Part shown: one piece after another, positions 1-9,700 of the stretch
Numbering within the stretch: position 1 is the first letter of the stretch
How the letters are laid out: every line of letters begins with the position of its first letter
NCBI RefSeq assembly: GCF_015910445.1
Contig: NZ_CP048882.1
Location: 4,891,001 to 4,955,000 of the forward strand
Length of the DNA: 64,000 nt
From: Streptomyces bathyalis
Lineage (GTDB): Bacteria > Actinomycetota > Actinomycetes > Streptomycetales > Streptomycetaceae
Direction of reading: 5' to 3'
Translations under genes and position numbers: made by a program
The notes under the pieces: generated by a model
What the model was told of the DNA's origin: nothing
Database searches by the model: none
The model's input: only the letters and a program-made list of their open reading frames with translations

Positions 1-28
1 ACTTGCCACGATCACGGAGGAGACCCGC

Positions 29-547
29 ATGCGGAACCACGAGCCGGCCACAGACCTGGACGCCCGCTACAGCGCCCCCGGGGCGGAACCCATCGACTGG
101 GACACCGCACGCGACGGCCTGGCGCGCGCCGGGACCTACTGGCTGACGACCGTGCGTCCGGACGGCCGTCCGCACGTCACGCCGCTGATCGCCGTCTGGT
201 ACGACGGCGCGCTGCACTTCTGCACGGGCGAGGAGGAGCGCAAGTTCCGCAATCTGGCGGCCAATTCGCACTGCGTGCTCACGACGGGAAACAGCGCGCT
301 CGACGAAGGGCTCGACCTCGTCCTGGAGGGCGATGCCGTGGCCGTGCGCGACGACGAGAGGCTGCGGAGGCTGGCGGACGCGTGGGTGGAGAAGTACGGC
401 GAGGACTGGCGGTTCGAGGCGCGGGACGGGGCCTTCCACCATCTGCAGGGCGGCCGGGCGGTGGTCTTCGAGGTCGTCCCGTCCACGGTCTTCGGCTTCC
501 GCAAGGGTGACTACAGCCAGACCCGGTGGCGCTTCGCCGCCGCCTAG
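29..547 (+). CDS. PNPOx-fold (flavin/F420-type split barrel) protein
   Basis: This 172-residue protein looks like a pyridoxamine 5'-phosphate oxidase-fold protein, a family that uses FMN or F420 in small oxidoreductases. The first strands carry the usual pattern, TYWLTTVRPDGRPHVTPL (about residues 36-53), then a Trp-Tyr-Asp turn and a basic stretch EEERKFRNL that often contacts cofactor phosphate. The C-terminus (VFEVVPSTVFGFRKGD) is also typical. The ATG follows a GGAGGA ribosome binding site about 8 bases upstream. Substrate and cofactor cannot be read from sequence. F420 is plausible because F420 genes occur later in this window. It is probably monocistronic, since a GC-rich palindromic element directly follows its stop. 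Confidence 0.8.
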   Translation: MRNHEPATDLDARYSAPGAEPIDWDTARDGLARAGTYWLTTVRPDGRPHVTPLIAVWYDGALHFCTGEEERKFRNLAANSHCVLTTGNSALDEGLDLVLEGDAVAVRDDERLRRLADAWVEKYGEDWRFEARDGAFHHLQGGRAVVFEVVPSTVFGFRKGDYSQTRWRFAAA

Positions 548-615
548 CTGGGGGGCACTCCCCCACGCTCCGCTGGGGGGGACCCCCACCCGGGCCGCAG
601 GGCCCAGGGGGAGAG
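548..615. repeat. GC-rich palindromic intergenic element
   Basis: Immediately after the preceding TAG stop lie runs of G and C that fold on each other: CTGGGGGGCACTCCCCC, then CCGCTGGGGGGGACCCCCAC, then GGGCC-GCAG-GGCCC. It resembles the short G/C-run palindromes scattered between Streptomyces genes. It may act as a transcription terminator or as a mobile palindromic repeat. The class assignment is from memory of the genus. Confidence 0.6.
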
Positions 616-713
616 CCCATGTCAATCCGTCCTTCCGGACAACGGAACTCGTGGTTGAGGAATGGACCACTCCGGAGCAGGGTGAACCCCCCTACCTGGA
701 GAAGGGACACCCC

Positions 714-1913
714 ATGACGTCAGAGCCGACGACGCCCACCACCACTGGGGGCACCACCTGGACGCAGTCCACGGGGGAGACCACCGGCGCGCGTACGCTT
801 CCGCCCTTCCGCGCCGACCACGTGGGGAGCCTGCTGCGCCCGGCGGCACTCAAGCAGGCCCGCGAGGACCACGCGGCGGGGCGCATCGAGGCCTCCGAGC
901 TGAAGGCCGCCGAGGACGAGGCGGTACGCGACGTCGTCGCGCTCCAGCGCGAGGCCGGGCTGCGCGGGGCGACGGACGGAGAGTTCCGGCGGCAGTCCTG
1001 GCACATGGACTTCATCTACTCGCTCGGCGGGATCAACAAGGTCCAGGACGAGAACCTCCGGGTGCAGTTCCACAACGCGGACGGCGACATCGAGTTCGCA
1101 CCGCCCTCCGCCCACGTGGACAGCAAGCTGCACCTGGAGTCGACGATCTTCGCCGACGCCTTCACCTTCCTGCGGGAGACCGTCTCCGAGGGCGTGACCC
1201 CGAAGCTGACGATCCCGTCGCCCAGCATGGTCCACTACCGCGGCGGCCGCGCCGCCATCGACGAGTCCGTATACCCGGACATGGAGTCCTTCTGGACGGA
1301 CCTGACCGATGCCTACGCCGCCCAGGTGCGCGGCGTGTACGACCTGGGCTGCCGCTACCTCCAGCTCGACGACACCAGCCTCGCGTACCTCAACGACCCG
1401 GAGCAGCGCCGTCACGTCGCGGAGATCGGCGGGGACCCCGAGCACCAGCACGAGACGTACATCGCCAACATCAACCGCGCCCTGGCGGACCGTCCCGCCG
1501 ACCTGCGCGTCACGACGCACATGTGCCGCGGCAACTTCGCCTCCTCGTGGGTGGCTTCGGGAGGCTACGACTTCGTCGCCGAAGCGCTCTTCGGCGGTCT
1601 CGAAGTGGACGGTTTCTTCCTGGAGTTCGACGACGAGCGCTCCGGCGGGTTCGAACCGCTGCGCTTCGTGCCGAAGGGCAAGCAGGTCGTGCTCGGTCTC
1701 GTCACCAGCAAGCGGCCCGAACTGGAGAGCAAGGACGCGCTGAAGCGCCGCATCGAGGAGGCGTCCCGTTACGTCGACATCGACCAGCTCAGCCTGTCCC
1801 CGCAGTGCGGCTTCTCCTCCACGCTGGAGGGCAACAACCTCACGATCGACGACCAGAAGGCCAAGCTCGGACTGATCGTGGAGACGGCCGAGGAGGTCTG
1901 GGGCGGCGCCTGA
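714..1913 (+). CDS. MetE C-terminal-domain-like (cobalamin-independent methionine synthase family) methyltransferase
   Basis: The 399-residue product matches the single-domain MetE/YxjG-like family: a TIM barrel that binds zinc and transfers methyl groups to thiols such as homocysteine. It opens with the family signature RADHVGSLLRP after a disordered Thr-rich leader. The zinc ligands of MetE are recognisable as the HxC of TTHMCRGNF, a Glu in LEFDDERSGG, and the late Cys of LSPQCGFSS. The frame stays open upstream to about 333, but ATG 714 is preferred because GGAGAAGGGAC lies just upstream and homology begins soon after. It lacks the N-terminal folate-binding half of true MetE, so the methyl donor is uncertain. 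A strong hairpin follows. Confidence 0.85.
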   Translation: MTSEPTTPTTTGGTTWTQSTGETTGARTLPPFRADHVGSLLRPAALKQAREDHAAGRIEASELKAAEDEAVRDVVALQREAGLRGATDGEFRRQSWHMDFIYSLGGINKVQDENLRVQFHNADGDIEFAPPSAHVDSKLHLESTIFADAFTFLRETVSEGVTPKLTIPSPSMVHYRGGRAAIDESVYPDMESFWTDLTDAYAAQVRGVYDLGCRYLQLDDTSLAYLNDPEQRRHVAEIGGDPEHQHETYIANINRALADRPADLRVTTHMCRGNFASSWVASGGYDFVAEALFGGLEVDGFFLEFDDERSGGFEPLRFVPKGKQVVLGLVTSKRPELESKDALKRRIEEASRYVDIDQLSLSPQCGFSSTLEGNNLTIDDQKAKLGLIVETAEEVWGGA

Positions 1914-1925
1914 CGGCCTGAGGAC

Positions 1926-1960
1926 GGCGGCCGCCCCGGAGAAGCGCCGGGACGGCCGCC
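1926..1960 (+). terminator. Hairpin terminator after the MetE-like gene
   Basis: GGCGGCCG (1926-1933) pairs with CGGCCGCC (1953-1960), and an inner CCCGG/CCGGG extends the stem around an AGAAGCG loop. There is no U-tract, as usual for high-GC actinobacteria. It lies 13 bp after the stop. Confidence 0.65.
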
Positions 1961-2030
1961 GCCGGTCCGTCCGTGTGGGAACGGCCCGGCGACCGGGCGG
2001 TCAGGGACGCGTGCCGCCCTCCCGGACCCC

Positions 2031-2234
2031 TCAGCATCGGACCTCGTCCCCGGTGTGCCGTGCCGCCGGCTTCCCCCTGGTCACGATCCGGAGGATGCCG
2101 GCGGTGAGCAGCCGTGCCTGGAGCGATCCGCAGGCGCAGCGCGTCCAGACGAGGATCCCCTCACCTGTGGGGTGCTGTGAGAGGTCCCGGACGGGCTGGT
2201 CGTCGGGCCATCCGCAGTACGGGCAGTGGGACAC
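2031..2234 (-). CDS. Small zinc-ribbon protein
   Basis: This 67-residue protein has two cysteine pairs, C4-x2-C7 (HCPYC) and C33-x-C35 (RCACG), which form a probable structural zinc ribbon. The rest is basic and without motifs. The GTG start at 2234 has an almost ideal upstream AGGAGG on the minus strand. Small proteins starting MSHCPYCGWPDD seem common in streptomycetes, but no function is known to me. It is divergent from the LysR gene, with a 122-bp shared intergenic region. Nucleic acid or protein binding is possible but unproven. Confidence 0.7.
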   Translation of the reverse strand: MSHCPYCGWPDDQPVRDLSQHPTGEGILVWTRCACGSLQARLLTAGILRIVTRGKPAARHTGDEVRC

Positions 2235-2321
2235 GTGTGAACCTCCTCGCTCGGCGGGTCACCGGTGGGCACCGGGACCCCGCACCAGCAAGGCTGCCGG
2301 GACCGACCATGCAGGTCCAGG

Positions 2322-2354
2322 TTCGATTTTTTTACTGAACCGTGTAGAACGGTT
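2322..2354 (+). promoter_or_regulatory. Putative lysR promoter with overlapping palindrome
   Basis: A -35-like TTCGAT (2322-2327) and -10-like TAGAAC (2345-2350) are separated by 17 bp. The ATG follows the -10 by 6 nt, so the transcript may be leaderless. AACCGT (2338-2343) and ACGGTT (2349-2354) form an inverted repeat with a 5-nt spacer across the -10, as expected for autoregulation by a LysR protein. The T-run at 2327-2333 is unusually AT-rich for this genome. Confidence 0.45.
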
Positions 2355-2356
2355 AC

Positions 2357-3316
2357 ATGATTGATCTGCGTCGTCTCACCGTGCTGCGCGCGATCGCGCA
2401 GTACGGCACCGTGACGGCGGCCGCCGAGGCCGTGCATCTGACCCCGTCGGCCGTCTCCCAGCAGGTGCGCCAGCTCGGACGGGAGCTGGGCGTCCCGATG
2501 CTCGAACCCCAGGGCCGGCGCGTGCGGTTGACCGAGGCGGCCCACGCCCTTCTGCGGCACGCCGACGCCATGGAGGAGCTGTGGCAGCGCACCGAGGCCG
2601 AGCTGCACGCGACCGCTGTGGGCGAGCCGAGCGGAGTCCTGCGCGTGGCCGGCTTCCCCTCGGCGGCGTCCGCGCTGCTCGTGCCCCTGGCCGTGCAGAT
2701 GCAGCGGGAGTGGCCGGGACTGACCGTGAGGGTCAGGGAGGCCGAGCCTCTGGACTGCTTCGACCTGCTCTTCTCCGGCGACACGGATCTGGCGGTCGTC
2801 GAGGCGATCGCGGACAACCCCCCGTTCAACGACGCCCGCTTCGACCAGCGGCCCCTGCTGGAGGATCCATTCGACCTGCTCACGACCGCCGGACATGAGC
2901 GGGCGAGGGAGCCCGGGCCCGCCCTGGAGGACCTCGCCGCGGAGCCCTGGATCCTGGGCATGACCGGCCGCGGCTGCTCGGCGCGGGAGCTCGTGCTCGC
3001 GGCCTGCCGCACCGCCGGGTTCGCGCCGTCGGTCGCGCACGAGGCGCGTGACTGGAGCCTCGTCGCGACGCTGGTCGCGCACGGGCTGGGCATCGCCCTG
3101 GTGCCGCACCTGGCTCTGCTGCCTCCGCAACTGGACCTCGTACGCACTCCGTTGACCGGACGCCACGTCCCGTCCAGGCGCTTCCTGAGCGTCACCCGGC
3201 GCGGCAGCGACGGTCATCCCGCCGTCGCGGCCGCTCTCCGCCTGCTCGGTGAACTCGCCGCGAAGCAGGGCGAGTCGGCGGTGCAGGCCGGGGCCGGAAC
3301 CGGGACCGCGGGGTAA
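2357..3316 (+). CDS. LysR-family transcriptional regulator
   Basis: The 319-residue protein has an N-terminal winged helix-turn-helix (residues 1-60) with the LysR pattern VTAAAEAVHLTPSAVSQQVR, followed by a periplasmic-binding-protein-like effector domain (about 90-300). The ATG at 2357 lies within the putative promoter/operator, suggesting a leaderless, autoregulated gene. It converges with the PLP decarboxylase gene, with only 4 bp between stop codons. Effector and targets are unknown. The zinc-ribbon gene is divergent and could share the control region. Confidence 0.9.
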   Translation: MIDLRRLTVLRAIAQYGTVTAAAEAVHLTPSAVSQQVRQLGRELGVPMLEPQGRRVRLTEAAHALLRHADAMEELWQRTEAELHATAVGEPSGVLRVAGFPSAASALLVPLAVQMQREWPGLTVRVREAEPLDCFDLLFSGDTDLAVVEAIADNPPFNDARFDQRPLLEDPFDLLTTAGHERAREPGPALEDLAAEPWILGMTGRGCSARELVLAACRTAGFAPSVAHEARDWSLVATLVAHGLGIALVPHLALLPPQLDLVRTPLTGRHVPSRRFLSVTRRGSDGHPAVAAALRLLGELAAKQGESAVQAGAGTGTAG

Positions 3317-3320
3317 GGGT

Positions 3321-4862
3321 TCACTCCTCCCGGAGCGCGTCCCTCTGCTCCCCGCCGGAGTCCGCCACGATGTCGGCCAGCGACTGCGGCTCACGCACGG
3401 GCACGAACCGCACCTCGCCGCCCGCTCCGTCAGCAGCCGGCTCGTCGCGTGCACCGGTCACCGTGAAGCCGTAAATGCCCGGCCGCGGCAGCGAGTTGTA
3501 GCCGAACGGATTGGAGAAGTAGTACGCCCCGGTGTCGAGGAGCGCCGCGTAGTCCCCCTCTCCCAGCCGCGGCAGCGGCCGCTCACGGGCCACCAGGTCA
3601 CCGGCGAAGCAGCACGGCCCGGCGACGTCCTGGACGACGGTCCCGCCGGGGCCGTCGGCGGTCTTCGGCTCTCCCGCCGCGTCGTACGCGGCCACCCGCA
3701 GCGGCCACGCCTCCGGCGTGAAGACGGTACGCACCGCGATCTGTGCGCCCGCATGGGTGACGGCGATGGACCGCCCGCCCGCCGACTTCGCGTACTCCAC
3801 GCGGGCGAGGACCGTTCCGGCCTTGGCCAGCAGTGCGCGGCCGAACTCGGTGACGATGCCGTACCGCCCGTCGAAGAGCCCCGGCACGGCCGCCGCGAGC
3901 AGCCGGGCGTACTCGTCGAAGGACGGCGTGATCTCGTCGCTGTCGAAGTTGACGGGGAGGCCGCCACCAAGGTCGAGGGTGTCGACCTGGCGCCTGCCGA
4001 CCGCGGCGTTGATCTCCTCGGCGAGTTCGTACGTCGCCCGGGCGCCCTCCGCCATCAGCTCCAGCGGCATGCCCTGCGACCCGACGTGCGAGTGCAGCCG
4101 GGTCAGCCAGGGGCGCTCCCGGTAGGCCCGTACGACCCATTCGCGAGCGCCCGGGTCGTCGAGCGCGACCCCGAACTTCGAGGTGGCCGTCGCGGTGCTC
4201 ATCGCCCCGATGGAGCCGCCGCCGATCTGCGGGTTGACGCGCAGACCCACCGGTGACGGCGACGGCAGGTCCGGGTCGATCAGCTCGTCGAGGCGGGCGA
4301 GCTCCGACGGGTTGTCCGCGTTGAGGGCGATGCCGAGGGTGAGGGCCTCGCGGAGTTCGCTGACGGTCTTCGCGGGGGAGTCCAGGACCGTCTGCGCCGC
4401 CGGTACGCCCGCGGCCCGTGCCAGGGCCAGTTCGCCGGGGCTGGCGACCTCGCAGCCGATGCCCTCGTCGGCCAGGAGCCGCAGGACCGGCACGAGCGAG
4501 GCCGCCTTCACGGCGAAGGTGTGCAGAACGTCCTGGCCGGGCGCTGCCACGTTCTCGAAGGCCGTCCGCAGCGCGTGCGCGGCCTCGCGTATCGCCCGGA
4601 CGTCGAGGAGGGCGGCGATCGGGTGCCGGTCCTCCGTGACGAGGCCCTGCTCGACGGCGGCGCGTACGGCCAGGTCGCGGCGGGCCGCGATCGCCGAGCC
4701 GTCCATGGCGTCCGTTCCGGCCGCGGAGGCGGCGGAGGCCGCGCGGCCTCCGGCCGGCGACGGGGCCCGGGAGCCGGGGGAGACCGGGGAAACGGGGGAG
4801 TCCGAGGAGGCTGTGGCGGCCGCCGGGGCCGTCGTGGCAGGGCTGCTGCTGGAGTCGTGCAT
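3321..4862 (-). CDS. Type III PLP-dependent decarboxylase (diaminopimelate/ornithine decarboxylase family)
   Basis: The product has an alanine-racemase-fold barrel with the PLP lysine in HTFAVKAAS (about K119), LHSHVGSQG, LDLGGGLPV, and the C-terminal active-site region CCFAGD and LLDTGAYYFSNPFGYNS. The family decarboxylates amino acids such as meso-diaminopimelate, ornithine or their relatives. The first ~50 residues are Ser/Pro/Ala-rich and probably disordered. ATG 4862 is chosen; TTG 4874 and ATG 4706 are alternatives because no strong ribosome site is visible. The gene is divergent from hutU and shares its control region. That suggests, but does not prove, a link to histidine or amino-acid catabolism. 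It is probably not the lysine-pathway LysA, which is usually near other biosynthesis genes. Confidence 0.8.
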   Translation of the reverse strand: MHDSSSSPATTAPAAATASSDSPVSPVSPGSRAPSPAGGRAASAASAAGTDAMDGSAIAARRDLAVRAAVEQGLVTEDRHPIAALLDVRAIREAAHALRTAFENVAAPGQDVLHTFAVKAASLVPVLRLLADEGIGCEVASPGELALARAAGVPAAQTVLDSPAKTVSELREALTLGIALNADNPSELARLDELIDPDLPSPSPVGLRVNPQIGGGSIGAMSTATATSKFGVALDDPGAREWVVRAYRERPWLTRLHSHVGSQGMPLELMAEGARATYELAEEINAAVGRRQVDTLDLGGGLPVNFDSDEITPSFDEYARLLAAAVPGLFDGRYGIVTEFGRALLAKAGTVLARVEYAKSAGGRSIAVTHAGAQIAVRTVFTPEAWPLRVAAYDAAGEPKTADGPGGTVVQDVAGPCCFAGDLVARERPLPRLGEGDYAALLDTGAYYFSNPFGYNSLPRPGIYGFTVTGARDEPAADGAGGEVRFVPVREPQSLADIVADSGGEQRDALREE

Positions 4863-4914
4863 ACGACAAGCCAAACACGTCCGCCGCGCGCAGGGGTACG
4901 GACCACCCGCGATA

Positions 4915-4951
4915 TTGACTAGGTCTATTCACTCCGTACAGTGTGTGAATA
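4915..4951 (+). promoter_or_regulatory. hutU promoter with overlapping operator palindrome
   Basis: TTGACT (4915-4920) and TACAGT (4937-4942), 16 bp apart, make a good primary-sigma promoter. TATTCAC (4926-4932) and GTGAATA (4945-4951) are perfect inverted repeats with a 12-bp spacer that bracket the -10, so a repressor bound here would block hutU. The divergent decarboxylase gene could be controlled from the same site. The regulator is not identified. Confidence 0.6.
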
Positions 4952-4999
4952 ATTGAAGTCGGGGGAGTCGGGACGACACACGGCAGGGAGGCACGGGAG

Positions 5000-6690
<1,691 letters not shown>

Positions 6691-6694
<4 letters not shown>

Positions 6695-8088
6695 CCGCAC
6701 GGGACGCAGGCGGAGCGGGGGACGCCGAGGGTGCCGAGGGGAGCCCGGCGCGGCGGCCTGTCGTCGGCAGGCCGGTGCCCGACATCGGGAGCCCCCGCAC
6801 CCCCGCGGCGAGCCCGCCCTCGTTCCACGAGATGTGGCGTGACCTGGCCGCGATCGGCAAGAACAAGGCCGGCGGCGGCTACCGCCGCTACGCGTGGACG
6901 GGAGCGGACACCGACTGCCGCGCCTGGTTCCGCGCACAGGCCGAATCCCGCGGCCTGGCCTACGAGTCGGACCGCAACGGCAACCAGTGGGCCTGGCTCG
7001 GCGTGACGAGCGCGGAGGAGGTCGCTCGCGGGAACGCCGTCGTGACCGGCTCCCATCTCGACTCCGTCCCGGACGGCGGCGCCTTCGACGGGCCCCTCGG
7101 TGTCGTCTCGGCGTTCGCCGCGCTGGACGAACTCCGGGCGAAGGGCGCCCACTTCAGGGTGCCGCTGGGCCTGGTCAACTTCACCGACGAGGAGGGCGCA
7201 CGCTTCGGCCTTGCGTGCGTCGGATCCCGGCTCAGCGTCGGAGGGCTGACACAGAAGCAGGCGTACGAGCTGCGCGATGCAGAGGGCGTCTCGCTGCCGC
7301 AGGCCATGGAGCGGGCCGGCCACGACCCGGACGGCATCGGTCCCGACCCCGACCGGCTCGCCCGCATCGGAGCGTTCGTCGAACTCCACATCGAGCAGGG
7401 ACGCGCGCTCGCGGACCCCGGCCTCCTCGCGGCCGCGGCGGCGGGGGACCGGGAGGCTGCGGCGGCCGGGACAGCCGGTCACGCCGTGGGCGTCGCATCG
7501 GCGATCTGGCCGCACGGCCGCTGGCGGTTCGACTTCCGCGGCGAGGCCAACCACGCCGGCACCACCCGGCTCGAGGACCGCCGCGACCCGATGCTGACCT
7601 ACGCCGGGACGGTGCTCGCCGCCCGTGAGGAGGCCGAACGCGCGGGCGCACTCGCCACGTTCGGCAAGGTCGCCGTCGAGCCGAACGGCGTCAACGCCAT
7701 CCCCTCCGTCGTACGGGGCTGGCTCGACTCGCGCGCCCCGGACGAGGAGACCCTCGCCGCCGTCGTCGCCGGCATCGAGAGCGCGGCCGCTCTGCGCGGG
7801 CGTGCCGACGGCGTGGAAGTCGGCGTCACACGTGAATCCCATACGGGGACCGTGGAGTTCGCCCACGATCTGCGTGACCGGATCGCACGGCGGCTGGGCG
7901 GAGCGCCGCTGCTGCCCACCGGCGCGGGACACGACGCGGGGATCCTGTCCGCCTCCGTCCCGACGGCGATGCTCTACGTCCGCAATCCCACCGGTGTCTC
8001 GCACTCGCCCGCCGAGTCCGCGGAAGAGGACGACTGCGTGGCCGGAGTGCGAGCACTCGCCGACGTGCTGGAAGGGCTGGCCTGCTGA
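6691..8088 (+). CDS. M20-family amidohydrolase (allantoate amidohydrolase-like), probable formylglutamate-hydrolysing member of the hut operon
   Basis: This 465-residue protein belongs to the M20/allantoate amidohydrolase/N-carbamoyl-amino-acid hydrolase family, which uses two metal ions to cleave amides. Metal-binding segments are clear: GSHLDSVPDGGAFDGPLG (His and Asp), FTDEEGARF (Glu-Glu), ELHIEQGR (His) and the late GAGHDAGILS. The first ~45 residues are a low-complexity extension. It is translationally coupled to hutU (GTGA overlap) and to hutF (TGATG), so it almost certainly works in histidine catabolism. The pathway needs an N-formylglutamate deformylase after HutF and no HutG homologue is present here. 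I infer that this enzyme fills that step. Databases may call it allantoate amidohydrolase. Confidence 0.85.
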
Positions 8089-9524
8089 TGCCATCCGTCT
8101 CGTCCTCGTCCCCCACGCCCGCCTCGCCGTCGCACTCCCGCGAGGGCCCGGGCGGGCCGTCCCCCGACCCGGAGCACGTGTACTGGTGCACGCACGCCTG
8201 GCTCAACGGCACGCTGGAGCTCGACGTGATGATCGAGACCGGCGCTGACGGCCGGATCACCGCCGTACGCAGGGGAGTCGGCTCACCGCCCCGCGGCGCC
8301 GTGAAGCTGCGCGGCCTCACCCTGCCGGGCTTCGCCAACGCGCACTCGCACGCCTTCCACCGCGCGCTGCGCGGCACCGTGCAGGTCGGGTCGGGCACCT
8401 TCTGGACGTGGCGCGAGATGATGTACCAGGTCGCCGGCCGCCTCACGCCGGACTCGGCCTACGCCCTCGGCCGCGCCGCGTACGCGGAGATGGCGCTGGC
8501 CGGCATCACCTGCGTCGGCGAGTTCCACTACCTCCACCACGGGCCGGGCGGCGAGCCCTACGACGATCCCAACGCCATGGGCCACGCCCTCATCTCCGCC
8601 GCCCGGGACGCCGGGCTCCGCATCACGCTCCTCGACACGGCCTACCTCGCCTCGGGCTTCGGGCGGGGCGGCCGCGGTGAGCCTCCCGGCCGGCAGCAGC
8701 TCCGCTTCTCCGACGGCACCGCCGAGGCGTGGGCCGAGCGTGCGGCGCAGCTGCGGGCCCCCGAGGGCGGGCACGCACGTACCGGCGCGGCCATCCACTC
8801 CGTACGGGCCGTCCCGGCAAGGGAGTTGGGCCCGATCGTGGAGTGGGCGGAGGAGCGCTCGGCGCCGCTGCACGTCCACCTCTCCGAGCAGACCGCCGAG
8901 AACGACGCCTGCCAGGAGGCGCACGGCTGCACCCCCACGCGGCTCCTCGCCGACCACGGGGTCCTCGGGCGCCGTACGACGGCCGTGCACGCCACCCATC
9001 TGACCGACGAGGACATCAAGCTCATCGGCGACTCCTCGACCGGGGTGTGCATGTGCCCCACCACCGAACGGGACCTCGCCGACGGGATCGGGCCCGCGCC
9101 CCGGCTGGAACGCGCCGGCGCCACCCTGTCCCTGGGCAGCGACAGCCACGCCGTCGTCGACCTGCTGGAGGAGGCTCGCGCGCTGGAGCTCGACGAGCGC
9201 CTCCGCACGCGCACACGCGGCCACTGGACGGCGGCACAGCTGCTGCGCGCCGCCACGGAGGACGGCCATGCCACGCTGGGCTGGCCCGAGGCGGGACGCC
9301 TGGAGGCGGGCATGCTCGCCGACTTCACGACGGTCTCGCTGGACTCGGTGCGCACGGCCGGACCTCCGCTCCGCATGGCGCCCGAGACGGCCGTCTTCGC
9401 GGCGTCCGCCGCCGACATCCGCCACACGGTCGTGGGCGGGGAACACATCGTGCGGGACGCCCGGCACGCGTACGTCCCCGACGTGCCGGCCGCCCTGGCC
9501 GAGGCGATCGGCGCCGTCCACTGA
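8088..9524 (+). CDS. hutF: Formimidoylglutamate deiminase
   Basis: HutF (478 residues) is an amidohydrolase-superfamily enzyme that deiminates N-formimino-L-glutamate to N-formyl-L-glutamate and ammonia. The metal site is visible as NAHSHAFHRALRG (HxH), the central HVHLSEQ and the late SLGSDSHAV (Asp). Its ATG overlaps the previous stop (TGATG), indicating coupled translation. The first ~30 residues are Ser/Pro-rich. Its presence shows that this organism uses the five-step Pseudomonas-type route rather than direct HutG formiminoglutamase hydrolysis. A 176-bp gap with short tandem repeats separates it from hutI. Confidence 0.92.
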   Translation: MPSVSSSSPTPASPSHSREGPGGPSPDPEHVYWCTHAWLNGTLELDVMIETGADGRITAVRRGVGSPPRGAVKLRGLTLPGFANAHSHAFHRALRGTVQVGSGTFWTWREMMYQVAGRLTPDSAYALGRAAYAEMALAGITCVGEFHYLHHGPGGEPYDDPNAMGHALISAARDAGLRITLLDTAYLASGFGRGGRGEPPGRQQLRFSDGTAEAWAERAAQLRAPEGGHARTGAAIHSVRAVPARELGPIVEWAEERSAPLHVHLSEQTAENDACQEAHGCTPTRLLADHGVLGRRTTAVHATHLTDEDIKLIGDSSTGVCMCPTTERDLADGIGPAPRLERAGATLSLGSDSHAVVDLLEEARALELDERLRTRTRGHWTAAQLLRAATEDGHATLGWPEAGRLEAGMLADFTTVSLDSVRTAGPPLRMAPETAVFAASAADIRHTVVGGEHIVRDARHAYVPDVPAALAEAIGAVH

Positions 9525-9565
9525 GAGTTGGGCCGCCGTCCCACCTTCCGGGCGGTGGGGCCGCG

Positions 9566-9610
9566 GCACCGCAAGCACCCGAAGCACCGGAAGTACCCGC
9601 AGCACCGGAA
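9566..9610 (+). repeat. Five tandem 9-bp repeats between hutF and hutI
   Basis: Five consecutive 9-mers fill this stretch: GCACCGCAA, GCACCCGAA, GCACCGGAA, GTACCCGCA, GCACCGGAA. The block follows a CCCACC/GGTGGG hairpin (9550-9560 region) and precedes hutI by about 90 bp. Read in the hutI frame it would encode an Ala-Pro-Glu linker, but no start codon or ribosome site makes that frame translated here. Confidence 0.6.
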
Positions 9611-9700
9611 CGGAAGCGCCCGCAGCAGCACAGCGCCGGCGAGCAGGGCCGGTCGACCGAGCGTCGAGGAATCGTCGAAGAAGGGCCGAGGAAGCGACAC

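Noticed and set aside
8729..9700. Upstream extension of hutI into hutF
   Set aside because: The extension overlaps hutF in another frame and lacks a ribosome site. ATG 9701 has GAGGAAG and begins at the conserved N-terminus.
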